A DNA stretch of 64,000 nucleotides, taken from Rhipidocladum racemiflorum. Its lineage: Eukaryota > Streptophyta > Magnoliopsida > Poales > Poaceae. Below the pieces are notes generated by a model, which saw only the letters and a program-made list of their open reading frames with translations, was not told the origin of the DNA and did no database searches. Shown piece after piece: positions 23,228 to 34,533 of this stretch. Made by a program: the position numbers and the translations under genes. The stretch's first letter is position 1. Every line of letters begins with the position of its first letter. The DNA lies in assembly GCA_036346355.1 (NCBI GenBank), contig CM070572.1, forward strand, positions 4,161,001-4,225,000, in the 5' to 3' direction.

Positions 23228-23700
23228 AAGAACAATAGTACATGCAATAACAACCTTAACTCCCCAAAGAAGAGATAGATCAGCAAGCACCTTTCTTGGT
23301 GAATGGATGCTGGCAGATTCATTTCCCTCGGCCCCCATATCCTCTTCAGGATCGTAATCAGAGTCATCAATGTTTATAACCTTTTTGGTATCCTTTTCAG
23401 TTGTAGTGGGGGTTGAAGTTGATTCCAGATTGTTTTTTAATCTGTTGAGACCTAGCTCTTGAAATCTTTTTTGAATCGCCGCGATGTTTGCTAGTCGCAG
23501 CTTGGCATAATCGCAAGGTTCAGGTTCTATATTATGAAAACAACAGTATTATTGATTGACATAGGTTAGCATATTTTAAAAGTCGAGATTTCTATTGCAA
23601 GACTATATGGCCCTATTCATCCACAAGCATAGTAATAGTGTTATATGAAAGGATAAAAATAGATTTTACCTTTGCCTTTGCTGCGTCGTGTTCTCATTTC
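21990..23700 (-). pseudogene. CACTA-A TNPA-like (Ptta/En/Spm, transposase_24-type) gene
   Basis: Exon-like blocks on the minus strand, in order: MRTRRSKGK at about 23697; EPEPCDYAKLRLANIAAIQ and QKRFQELGLNRLKNN at 23440-23526; an acidic segment DDSDYDPEEDMG with SPRKVLADLSLLWG at 23250-23365; a basic segment GTRASKRVRATTPEEE at 22842-23042; RLPIQFAEGMRRPHKP at 22440-22550; and SRYLLKKRYFNGIP with SPRTTMTD at 22090-22210. The QKRFQELG and RYxLKKxYF...TSP motifs are typical of grass CACTA second-gene products, which bind subterminal repeats and aid excision. Some blocks are not joined in frame, so it is probably inactive. Confidence 0.72.
23197..23224. repeat. (AT)n microsatellite
   Basis: About 14 uninterrupted AT units lie in a presumed intron of the TNPA-like gene. 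Confidence 0.9.
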
Positions 23701-26538
23701 CAGGCAGCAAACACAGAGCTCCTTTTTTTGAGTACTTGTCTTATATTGATATGAACAATGCAAAATAACTACAAAATAAGAAGAGGACTAAGGATATGAA
23801 AGCAAGCCCAGCATCTTATTCATTATTCAAAGCTTCATCAATCTATGAGTTACTAGAGTGATTACTTGCCCAATATAGAGTGATTTTCACTTACACAATT
23901 TATACAGTTCAAGAGTTCAAATCACCAGGCAGTGTTCATATAGCAGGGAGGAAAATAGAACTAAACAATTTGATATCAGATTATAAGTATACCTCAACTC
24001 GATCCCTCTATAAGTTCTTCTAAGTATAACAGAATCTATCGATGTAGGCATCAATGGGTAGGTGATTACATTTCGAGCATACAACTGAAGTAATCACAAA
24101 TCGACTCCACAAATTACATGAAAATAACAGATTCAAGGAAACATATATTGTTTTTATTTGTATTTGTTTGGCGACGAAATAGATGCTGGGCTTACGAAAA
24201 ACCTAGAAACTTGGGTTTGTGAGATGAGAATAATTAATCACAAATCGACTCTACAAAATACATGAAAATAACAGATTCGATGAAACAAATAATGGTTTTA
24301 TAAGGATCTGGTAGGTAACGCAATGTATCTTTGAGCTTACGCAAAACATAGAAACTAGGGTTATTGAGACGAGAAGACGGTGACCTTCAAATAGGAGGGT
24401 TTGGTGGCTCACCAGGCTAGCGGCATTCCCTGAGGCAGTTCCTTCCGCAGCCGACGAGGGACGTCTGGTTTAGGTGGGGGGCGGCAGCGGCGATGGCGGG
24501 TCGCGGATGGAGATGGCAGTGGCGGGCGAAGCGGCTACCCCTTCACCGGCTTCAGCCTTGAGACGCTCCTGCTCGTAGGGAGGAGTCCTATCGGCGCGAG
24601 GCCGGGTTGAGGATCTCTTCCGTGGAGGAGAGCCGTGTGAGAAGAAAGGGATTTGGGGGAATCCTCGCAATTTGGGGAAAACTCATTCCCTGTACGTGGG
24701 CCTTATTAATTTCGCCCGATTTTTTGGATTTTTTCCTGTGGAAAGTGGCGCCCGTGTTTGCGTGGGAATTTTGGAAAATTCTAAAAAATAAGCGGGAACA
24801 TCATTTCTTGTACATTTGTTTCTTAAAGTATTAAAATAAGATTTTAATCATTATACTACTACTTGTAAAATATCATTTCAATCAATATGAACGGGTTGAA
24901 TGGTACATAGTGAATTGCTATGTTAAAAATTGGTCATGGCTTGTCAATGGCATTAGTCATTAGCTGTGTAAGGCCCCGTTTGGTACTGTTTCAGATTCTA
25001 GTTGAAATGAAAAGCGGTTCCAGTTTTTGGTACAAACGTTTCAAGAAAAAATCAGAATCATTTTCTACGAACCGTTTGGTACGGTTCCAGATTCTAGTAG
25101 AAACTATTGAAACGTGGTTGAGGGTGATTCAGCCACGCCATAAATGTTTGTTTTTGTTTATAGATATCTTTAATTGTTAGAATCGAACATATTGTTTTGA
25201 ACAACTTATGTATTTCATGCTCGCTTGTACGTGGTTTACACTCCTTGTCTTTCATCGACTTTTCAACTTCACACCGGCAAAATCTACATCGAGTGGCTAG
25301 GTATGTGTGTAGACCTTTTGAAGGACATTCAAAACAACAAGTCAATTTCTTATTACTTAAGAGATTAGATCCGTAGATCCGATTGAGCTGATTCTTATTG
25401 GGTTGGTTTTGAAATTGAAGCTAGATTGTATGATTAAAATTTGACATCAATCCAAGGGTTGGATCTTCAAGAATTATTATTTTAGTTAATGTATGTTAGT
25501 CTGTTTTACTGACATCAATCCAAGAGTATCATAGCTATTAGACTATAATGCTACTACCATGCTATTAGACTATAATGCTACTATCATCCTTTTTGTATTA
25601 TAATGTATTTAATAGTATTACCTAATTGTATATTATAGTATTAGTTCGGCGTATGAGCCCCGAAGCCGCCCGCTGGCCGACGTCAAGCAATCAAGCGCAG
25701 CTTCGGCGACGCTTGTTTTCCCGCATGACGTGGCAAAGACGCCATTGATCGCGCATGGCGCAATCTCGTCCGTTGATTCCAAAATCGACGGCCACGATCG
25801 AATCTACCCCACCACAGTGGAACTACGCGTTTAATCTGGTCCGTTCAAATTCGATAAGACGGTTGATACTAGATCTAACTACGAGTATCCAAATCAATCT
25901 AAATCGTTCAAATCAAAACCTACGGTCCAGATTAGATCTAACCCACGCGAAAAGATGCGCTACATGGCATGACCCGGCGTGAGACACGTGGGTGCATACG
26001 GACCGTGCGATTCGGATTGTGTGGCTAAGAGTGGATCCAAGCGGTGGCGCTTCGATTCAATCTAAACCGTTCGTGCTAGATCCGGCTGACCAATAATGGA
26101 TCTAATCCCATGCAACTACCGATCTACGTGGCTAAATCCAGTTCGTTCAATCTAGATCTAATGGTTCAGATCTAACCCAACTGGGACTATGAGATGTCAA
26201 CGTGGACCAACCTGGGCCATGGGATCTAGGTCAGACAGTGGAGGTCTTGACGCACCTAGGCGGCGTTGATCCGTCACTGACCGTCAACCAATTGCCAGGG
26301 GTGTCATCAGCCAGTAGGGACGGACCGACCTAGGGGAGGAACCGCGACATGGGCAGACATTAGGGATGTGATCGGATCGGATACGATCGAATATCTATAA
26401 AACTATCCAAATCATCATCCAAATCATCATCCAAATCAATTGATAGAAAAATACCCGTAGTAGTTCCATCCCTAGCAGACATGTCGGTCTAGCCTTTTGG
26501 GTCATGGATCCCTCTATCGATCTTTTTTCTTTTTAATA
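23701..26538. other. CACTA-A intergenic stretch with unexplained sub-blocks
   Basis: No coding was recognised. 23900-24360 has two similar segments around ctccacaaattacatgaaaataacagatt (24105 and 24250). 24470-24670 is GC-rich with a 66-codon minus-strand frame, perhaps a leader exon. 24970-25110 has two near-copies of a gtttggtac.gtt.cagattctagt segment, MITE-like. 25500-25600 repeats tgctactacc/tgctattagactata. 25640-26340 is a block with recurring gatctaa/ccgttca motifs and base composition unlike its surroundings. 26398-26440 has three atccaaatcatc units. Confidence 0.45.
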
Positions 26539-26799
26539 CTAGCTACATGCCCGTGCGTTGCTACGAAAAACAAAATTGATAACGAAAAATAAAGATTAAA
26601 AAATAAAAAAAATTATTTTACAAGATCAAACATCTATCTTTAACGCTTCGTTTCTTGTGAAAGCTGGCTAATTAAAGCAACGTTTCGTTTCTTGAGTAGG
26701 GCAATTAAGCAGGGCAATTAAGTAGAGCAATTAAACAGGGCAATTAATGACGTGTAGAATGGACCACTGCCACCAAGTGGTGCTTTAGAATAGTAGAGA
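26539..26799 (-). mobile_element. Small non-autonomous Helitron (261 bp)
   Basis: On the minus strand the 3' end reads tcgtagcaacgcacgggcat then gtagCTAG, which fits the published maize Helitron 3' consensus position by position. The 5' end reads TCTCTACTATTCTA, one mismatch from the published 5' consensus. The element sits between A and T (A|TC...CTAG|T), the obligate Helitron target. Inside are four tandem-like copies of a gcaattaa segment (26690-26750). There is no Rep/helicase coding, so it is non-autonomous. Confidence 0.82.
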
Positions 26800-27170
26800 T
26801 ATGTATTCCCCACCTCATGTTCTCCTCTCTCTCACTCTCCACTCAACTGCCCCTCATCCAACCCGAGCACCCCTGGCTCCCTGTCGTGCGTCGCCGCCTC
26901 CCTGCTCCTCCCTCACTTCCTGCTCCGGATGGCGCTGTTCCCAATCTCCCCCAGCCTGGCGCGGCCATCCCCTCGAGCTGCCCGGAGGCCGGCGCTTTCC
27001 CCAGCCGCTAGCGGCCAAGCGGCGCCCACCCTCCCGGCCCGACAAGCGGCGGCGCCCATCCTCCGTCGGCCGCGTCTTCCTCGGCCCGGCGGTCTCCCGG
27101 TGGCTCCCACCCCTCCTCCAACCGGTTCCCCCTCCCATTGAAGGTAATCTCGCTTTAGGGTTGTTAGGGG
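26800..27170. other. GC-rich block between the two CACTA-A genes
   Basis: The composition shifts sharply to GC-rich (cgg/ccg dense), and open frames of about 110-140 codons exist on both strands. None shows a known motif. It may be a CpG-rich leader of the TNPA transcript or a captured host exon. Confidence 0.4.
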
Positions 27171-27529
27171 TTTGGTTCAATGCGCATGCCAGGTGGTTGA
27201 GGAAATCCTATTAATAAATCTGCTCCATAGAGATAATCACAAAAGCATGCCTAATTCACTTTGCGATACTATTAGTAAATCTGCTCCAAAGAGATAAACA
27301 ATGTTTTTTTTGTTTAGTCTGATTCTCGAAAAAACAAGGCTACATTACTAAATAATGCTGCTTTGGTTGTTATTTGAAGTGCATGCTTGTACTTGGTTTG
27401 CTTTATACCAGATTATAATGCTACTACCATGCTATTGTAGTAATTTGTCTATCCATCTTCCATTCTGTTACATGCCCAAACTGCTTGTAACATTCAATTG
27501 TAAAGACATTTAAAAATTCTAAAACATTT

Positions 27530-30500
27530 GTATGCAGCTACCAACACTTTCTTAATGCCTAACTATTCTTCGTTCTTTGTCATCCGTCGAGTATTATCAT
27601 GCTCGGTATCAGCAGTGAACTGCACCATAGTGTCATCTTCTTCGGATTCGCTCGCACTATTATCATTTTCTGTCCTATTGCTTATGTTGTCCACTAAACT
27701 AGCATCAACATCTACATCATCGTCTTCATCATCGCGGTGCAGAGTCTCGAGGAGGATTACTATCTTGCACATTAAATTCATTATCAGAACAAACATCTTC
27801 TTGGTATACGCCCACATTATTGGTCATGTCATTTTCAGCCTCATCAAATATATGCCTATACTCAAACTTCTGCACAACTCGCCATTTTTGCCCAACTGAG
27901 TGTCCGTAAGTAAAATATCTTTTTGCTTGAGTGGCCAAAATAAAAGGATCTGTCTTGTACCACGACCCCTCAATATTGATGGATTTGAAATATCCATCAT
28001 TTGTAATGCCTCTCCTCTTTCCATCTTGATCATACCAATCACATCTGAAAAGAACCACCGATCGACGAACTTGTATATCCGAGTTATATGCCAATTCAAT
28101 GATCTCTTTCAATGAACCATAAAATTCAGTGAACATGCCCTTATGTGTACCCTCCGCCATGATGGAACTATTTTGGGTCTTCATGTTTCTCTCACGATCA
28201 ACGGTGTTGTACCGAACACCATTAACAGTGCAGGATGAATAAATCCTAACTCGGAGATCTGGACCACACGGCCGGTGCATGTAGGTGATCACTAACATCA
28301 CCTTTACGCCCGCTAACATATTTTTGAACCACTTCAAATCCAGTCATCATCCTTCATCAATATCATTGGCCCCTTCTTTCTCTAACTCTTCTCTGAACTT
28401 TACGCAAAAGCGAGGAAAAAGCAAGCATATCATTAATAAGCATTACATTAAGTCCACAGTTTCATACAAAATTAATTTCAATATAAATGATTACTCACTT
28501 CATGTATGGATCAACCTCTTCACAATTATTTAACACAAACCAAATAAGCTTGTCAAGTTCACCATCAAGGAATGTAACTCTCTGAGGAACCTACTAAATT
28601 GACACCATGCATAAAAACAGAGACGTCACAATCCACCAGGTTTTCTACATATCCATCCCCACTTTTATCCTCCCGATTAAATCTGGTCTCAACATCGTCC
28701 ATGTATCTTGAGCAAAATGTCATGGCCTCCTCAGCTACATATGCCTCTGCAATGGACCCTTCTGGTCTTGCCTTGTTCCTCACGAAACCTTTTAAAGTGC
28801 CAAGTCGACGTTCTCTTGGGTACATCCACCAAATTGAACAGGACCTCTAAGAATTGCCTCATCCAGGTAGATGAACCGCCAAGTGCACCATCACATCAAA
28901 GAAGGCCGGAGGAAATATTTTCTCAAGCTTGCATAGAATGATTGGGATCTGTGCTCTAAGTCATTTATGATACATCTATCTTGAGTTCTACTACACAATT
29001 CTCTAAAGAAGTTACCCAACTCCATAATTGCTTCATATATATCCTCTGCGCACGATACCAGAAGGCCAACGGGTAAAACTCTGCGAGGAGGATGTGACAA
29101 TCATGAGTTTTCAAGTCTTGTAACTTGCATCCGTCAGAAATACATCTTGATAAATTGACGAAACCATCCGGAAATTTAACTCCTCTAATAAATTCACAAA
29201 ATGCAAGCTTATGCTCCTTTTTCAAGGTATAGCATCTTTGGTGGAATTCTATATGAGTTGCCCTTGTCCTCTAAATGCAATTCACGTCTTATGCCCATAT
29301 CTTGCAAATCAAGCCTAGCATTAATAGTGTCTTTTGTCTTCCCCTCTATATCCAGTAATGTGCCAAGAAGGTTCATGCATATATTTTTCTCAATGTGCAT
29401 CACATCAAGATTATGTCGCAGCTTCAATTCTGCCCAATATGACAATTCAAACAATATAGCCTTTTCGGCTAAATAACCGAGGCTCATCCTTCTCTTGACG
29501 CTTTCCTTTTATTATTTCGAGGATTTTTTCCAGGTCTAACATCTTTGACCTTCTCTAGTTGCTCAAAAGCTCCTCGTTACTAAACTCTCCTGGCTTGTCA
29601 TGTTTTTCATGATGTCCATCAAAAGCTAAGCTTTTCAGCATACCTGATCGTTCCTTGCGAGGTAACGACGATGGCCAATGTAACATATCTTCCTCCCGAT
29701 GGCCCGTGATAATGGATCTTTGTCACAATGAACACATGCATAATAACCTTTTGTAGTTCGCCACGACAAGCGTGCCTAAAGCAGGTAATCATGGATGCAC
29801 CAAATTATTGCGGCCACGAAGGTTGAACATCGCACCAGTAAAAGCATCGTAAGTAGGGACACCATTCCATAGTACAAGCAACTCTTTTATGAGAGGTTCC
29901 ATGAAAACATCAAAATCCTTTCCGGGGCATTTTGGACCTGGGATGAGTAAGGCCATCATGCGATTCGATTGATCCATGCATACCCACGGTGGCATGTTAT
30001 AAGGCATCACTAGTACGGGCCACATGCTATACGAAGTGCTCATATTGCCAAATGGATTGAAACCATCAGTAGCTATGCCAAGCCTCAAGTTCCTTGCATC
30101 TTCCGCAAATAACGGATATTTTCTATCAAAGTCTTTCCACGCCTCACCATCAATTTGGATGACGCATTTCATTATCAATTGGTTGTCGCTTTAACTTATG
30201 CCATTGTGTGTCCTCTGCTGTTTTTTTCGAAGCAAAAAACCTCTTTAATCTAGGTATGAGCGGAAAATGTCTCAACACCTTTTGAGGAATCACTTTCTTA
30301 CCATCTGCATCTCTCCATCTTGATTCACCGCATATCGGGCAATCATCCATATTCTCAAACTCCTTCCAAAACAACACACAGTTATTCATGCACACATGGA
30401 TAGAATCATATCCAAGACCCAATTCACGAAGATATTGCTTCAATTCATAATATGAATTGGGAAGTTTGCAATGAGGGAATGCTATCACCAATAACTTCTG

Positions 30501-31035
30501 ATCGCACTACATGTCAGACATCGATTCGATAGTATGACTTGACATGAAGTAACTTCACAAGGAAAGAGAATCTTGATACTTCAGATTCTGGGCAAAGACT
30601 GCGCTTGGCATCTTCGAGCACTTTAGCAAACCTTGGGTGTTCTCCACTATGGTCCCAAGCAGTGTACATCTCTTCCATCATCTCTGGCAATCCATCAACA
30701 TCGTCATTATCATCCTCACCCGCACACAACCCATCGGGACCAGAATTTTCCATATGCGCAACATTTTCTTCAAAATGCACTTGAGATTCATGCACATCAG
30801 CATCAACAGATTCTCCATGATAAACCCACTTTGTGTATGCACTTGACATCCCATGTATGTGGATATGATCATGCACATCTGAATGAGGTCTTGATATCTG
30901 ATTAAGGCATGCACGGCATGGACAAAGTATTTTAACATTCTCATCAAATCTATCTTTAACAAATTGCATGAACTCTCCCACACCTTTGATATATGTAGGG
31001 GTAAATTGTTTACCCTGAATCCAACTTCTGTCCAT
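27530..31035 (-). pseudogene. CACTA-A TNP2-like transposase
   Basis: The start ATG at 31035 gives MDRSWIQGKQFTPTYIKGV, the transposase-associated N-terminal domain with CPCRACLNQ (about 30920). 30150-30491 carries CPICGESRW. 29789-30178 carries the Transposase_21 core (LRLGIATDGFNPFGNMSTS; MPPWVCM; IPGPKCPGKDFDVFMEPL). 29560-29790 carries CVHCDKDPLS. 28965-29487 carries the DUF4218 region (NLDVMHIEKNICMNLLGT; KTHDCHILL; RAQRIYMKQLW). 27824-28340 carries a DUF4216-type block (FRCDWYDQDG; YGHSVGQKWRVVQKFEYRH). It would cut the element's ends. Frame changes and stops between blocks, for example near 30510 and 29560, indicate a dead copy. Confidence 0.9.
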
Positions 31036-32214
31036 CTAAGAAAATAGATAATTGAACAAGAAAAAAAGTATGTCAAAATTAGTCCTACATTTGAAATCCT
31101 ACAAACTAATAGAGCAGAGCTACTCAATCCAAAACCTAAACACATTGTAGGATCTTAGAAAACCAAATGATATACATTCACTAAAACAGTAATTACGAGA
31201 TTAATGAGGATTTATGAGAAATTAACCAATCAAACTTTTCGGATCAATCACTTGATGCCCTAGAAAGATTTGTATTAGATCAAATCAAAATTATCATGAG
31301 GAAATAATAAATCAATCTAAAAATAATACAGGCATGCAAACGCATAACGAGATTACTGTTCATCAACTTGCGGTATTTGGAAATCAACTTGTAGGCGCTG
31401 GGAACTCTCTGTTTGTGAGGGACTTCCGACCACAAGAGGTGCAAGCGCCCGAGAAGATCACAAGCCAGGTGGGTCCAGCGACACGGTGATTGACTCGGAA
31501 TTTTTTATCCGCTCGTGCAGCTATGCGGTGTGGGCAGCCTTTTAATGTATATGCTAATAACAGCAATCTAACGTGACTCGTTGTTGTTAGCTACCAAATT
31601 CACAATCCGGTCCGTATATAGGTAGATCTTTTTTAGTCAATATATAACATCCGGTATATATAGTTTGTGTCTTGTGGCTAAATAGAAGACTTGTTGTTGT
31701 TCGCTCTGAAATTGACAATTTGGTCCGTATATTGGTATATCTTTTTTAGTCCATATATAACGTCCGTATATATAGTTTGTGTACCGTGGCGGAATATAAG
31801 CTCATTTATGATATTGATACTGTCAAGCACTTCATTACACAATTCCATTTGAACAATTGAATACCTGCATGTTGTTGACTACTTATTATGTACGCATGCC
31901 TGTATGTGAATGGATAAGTCTTGCCATTGCATTACAACGAATTTTTTTTTGGATCGTTATACATCTAGTAGCCTCGAATGCAGCTTTTTGTGTCATCGCC
32001 TAGATGTTTGAGCGTGTGGTTGTTCCAAACTCTACCTCTCTTTTCACCTCTCTAAAGTATCTCTATCAAAAAACGAAAAAATAATATACCAATAAATAAA
32101 TTATCTCTCTCTAAATAATCTTTAACAGAAAAAAAACAAACAAAAACTATCTTCCTAAAAATTCTTTAACATAAAAAATAAAAAAATAAAAAATTCTTTA
32201 ACAAAAGACAAAAA
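31036..32214. other. CACTA-A 5' region upstream of the transposase
   Basis: This is the presumed promoter and leader of the CACTA-A transcript. A direct repeat is visible: ttgttgttagctaccaaattcacaat...gtccgtatataggta (about 31580-31625) recurs as ttgttgttcgctctgaaattgacaat...gtccgtatattggta (about 31690-31735). The rest is AT-rich. No coding was recognised. Confidence 0.5.
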
Positions 32215-32417
32215 ATAACGAAACAGTTATGAGCACAATTCCTTTTCTATGACGATTTGTATTTTGTTTTAATGACGAAATTTTATGTTTCATCACAAAA
32301 GTACATGGGGCGACGTCGCATGTTACAATTAATGACAAGCATAAAAAATTCGTCACAGAAAATATATTTTCCATGACAAAGGTTGACAACGTCACGACGT
32401 TTTCGTCACAGATAATA

Positions 32418-32432
32418 ACTTTTCTTGTAGTG
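32418..32432 (-). repeat. CACTA-A right terminal inverted repeat
   Basis: This is the exact inverse of the left terminus and is followed by the tac duplication. Because both genes run on the minus strand, it is the transcriptional 5' end of the element. Confidence 0.95.
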
Positions 32433-32435
32433 TAC

Positions 32436-33900
32436 GCAAAGTTCATGGCGGTCCCCAACTACACCTATCTCAAGCTGAAGATGCCGGGGCCGCAGGGTGT
32501 CATCACCGTGGCCACGTCTTTTCAGCTCGCTTATAACTGCGAGCGGAGGCGATTCTTGCGAATCGCCTCGGCCGCCGCTTCACGAGCTCGCCCAGCTCCA
32601 GGAGAAGGCCCCCGAATCCGCCCCCGACTCCGGCAAGTCGGGGCCAAGCTCCTTCAAGTCCGCGGAGGACACGAAGGAGGTCGCTGTTGATCCCGAAGAC
32701 CCCACCAAGATCGTGCGGATCGGGGCCGCCCTCGCCGCCAAATAGGAAGGCGCGCTCGTCGACTTCCTCCGAGCAAACCGAGACATCTTCGCTTGGAGAC
32801 CCTCAGACATGCCAGGAGTTCCAAAGGAGGTCGCCGAGCACTCCCTGAACATCCGGCGGGATCGGACCGTCGCCCAACGCTCTGCGCCGTTTCGGCGAAG
32901 AAAAGCGTCGGGCCATCGGGAAGAGATCGCCAAACTTTTGGCCGGCTTTGTAAGGAGGTGCGTCACCCCTAGTGGCTCGCCAATCCCGTCCTTGTAAAGA
33001 AAAGTCGGGGCACTGGAGAATGTGTGTTGACTACACGAGCCTCAACAAGGCCTGTCCAAAAGACCCATTCCCATTACCTCGCATCGATCAGGTAGTGGAC
33101 TCCACCGCCGGGTGTGAGTCCCTTTCTTTTTTAGATGCCTATTCGGGCTATCACCAGATTGCGATGAAGGAGTCCGACCAGCTCGCGACCTCCTTCATCA
33201 CCCCGTCTGACTCATACTTTGTTACGCCACGATGCCTTTTGGGAAAACGCAGCGCCACGCGTACGGCGGTGTATGCAGGCGTGTTTCTCAGACCAAATTG
33301 GCCGTAACATCGAAGCCTACGTCGACGACATCGTTGTCAAAACCTGGAAGGCCGATGCCCTCATCGCCGATCTAGAGGAGACTTTTGCGAACCTCCGACG
33401 GTTTCGCATAAAGCTCAACCCCGAGAAATGCGTCTTTGGGGTCCCCAAGGGCAAGCTGCTGGGATTCATCGTTTCCGAGCGCGGCATCGAAGCCAACCGT
33501 GATAAGATCTCCGCTATCACGAGGATGGGGCCAATCAACAATCTGAAGGGGGTCCAGAGGCTGATGGGGTGTCTCGCGGCACTAAGCCGCTTCGTATCCC
33601 GCCTCGGCGAGCGCGAGATGCCACTCTACAAGCTGATGAAGAAGTCCGACCGCTTCCGCTGGACCCACGAAGCTCAGGAAGCTCTCAGTCGACTGAAAGC
33701 TTTCCTGACCTCGCCTCCGGTCCTGGTCGCCCCGGAGCCACAGGAGCCTTTGCTCCTCTACATCGCCGCCGCGACTCAGGTCGTCAGCGCGGCGCTTGTT
33801 GTGGAGCGAGCGGAGGAAGGCCGCGTCTTCAAGGTGCAGAGACCGGTCTACTTCGTCAGCGAGGTACTCTCCGAAACAAAGGTCCGATACCCCCAAGTCT
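32436..33900 (+). pseudogene. Tat gypsy reverse transcriptase
   Basis: After the CACTA-A insertion the frame resumes with AKFMAVPNYTYLKLKMPGP. The RT core follows: WRMCVDYTSLNKACPKDPFPLPRID (33015-33090, shown here as a family landmark in two parts, WRMCVDYTSLN and KDPFPLPRID), SFLDAYSGYHQI, a frameshift near 33225, then catalytic YVDDIVVKT near 33320 and KCVFGV and GKLLGFIVSERGIE. Stops upstream near 32745 also break the linker. The domain would copy the element's RNA. Confidence 0.88.
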
Positions 33901-33980
33901 GGCTTCATTGTACTCGGTACTCATTACCAAGAGGAAGCTCGCTCATTACTTCGATCGACACCCCATCTCCGTGGTAACCT
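33600..33980 (+). pseudogene. Tat gypsy RNase H (first, classical)
   Basis: FRWTHEAQEALSRLKAFL opens the connection segment, followed by PQEPLLLYIAAATQVVSAAL and VYFVSEVLSETKVRYPQ, the gypsy RNase H. A frameshift near 33900 moves the remainder (VLITKRKLAHYFDRHPISVV) into another frame. It degrades RNA in the RNA/DNA hybrid. Confidence 0.82.
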
Positions 33981-34159
33981 CCTCACCGCTCGGGGAAATC
34001 GTCCACAACCGCGATGCCACCGGAAGAATCGCCAAGTGGGCTCTCGAGCTCAACGGCCTCGACATATCGTACGTCCCCAGGACGGCGATCAAGTCCCAGG
34101 TCTTGGCGGACTTCGTCGCCGAGTGGACCGAGGCGCAAGTCCCTGCGGTGGTCGAGGAC

Positions 34160-34500
34160 CCGGAGTACTGGACGATGTACTTCGACGGGTCTTACACCAA
34201 GAACGGGGCCGGCGCGGGGGTCGTCATCGTCTCCCCACTCGGCAACAAGCTCCAGTACGCCATCCGCCTGCTCTTCGACGCCACCAACAATATCGCCGAA
34301 TACGAAGCACTCATCAACGGTCTTCGGATCGCCGCCGACCTCGGCGCGCAACGGCTCTACGTTCACGGCGACTCCAAGTTGGTCGTCGACCAAGTGATGA
34401 AGGCCGCCGAGCCCCGCGATGCTCGGATGGCCGCCTATTGCTTGGAGGTCCGCAGGCTTGAGGAAAGGTTTAAGGGATTCGAGCTCCATCACGATTCTGG
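34160..34500 (+). pseudogene. Tat gypsy second RNase H (aRNH-type)
   Basis: The motif order YFDGSYTKNGAGAGVVIVSP, NIAEYEALINGLRIAADLG and YVHGDSKLVVDQV matches an RNase HI/archaeal-type fold with the D-E-D acidic residues in FDGS, AEYEAL and GDSK. It follows the classical RNase H and precedes integrase, which is diagnostic of Tat-lineage gypsy elements. The final catalytic aspartate region near 34495 is disturbed by a frame break. Confidence 0.88.
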
Positions 34501-34533
34501 CGTTACAATAGTGAAGCCGACTCCTCGCCAACC

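Larger units (their letters stand above)
19699..32432 (-). mobile_element. CACTA-A: 12.7-kb CACTA (En/Spm) transposon
   Basis: Perfect 15-bp terminal inverted repeats cactacaagaaaagt (19699-19713) and acttttcttgtagtg (32418-32432) are flanked by the 3-bp target-site duplication tac (19696-19698 and 32433-32435). Subterminal regions (19714-20290; 32215-32417) contain many short copies of atgacg/cgtcat motifs in both orientations, the expected transposase-binding arrays. Two genes run on the minus strand: a TNP2-like transposase (27.5-31.0 kb) and a TNPA-like gene (22.0-23.7 kb). Both are decayed by stops and frame changes. A Helitron (26539-26799) is nested between them. Confidence 0.95.

Noticed and set aside
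24960..25110. A hAT-type MITE around the gccccgtttggtac segments
   Set aside because: The two segments are direct rather than inverted repeats, and no TSD was found.
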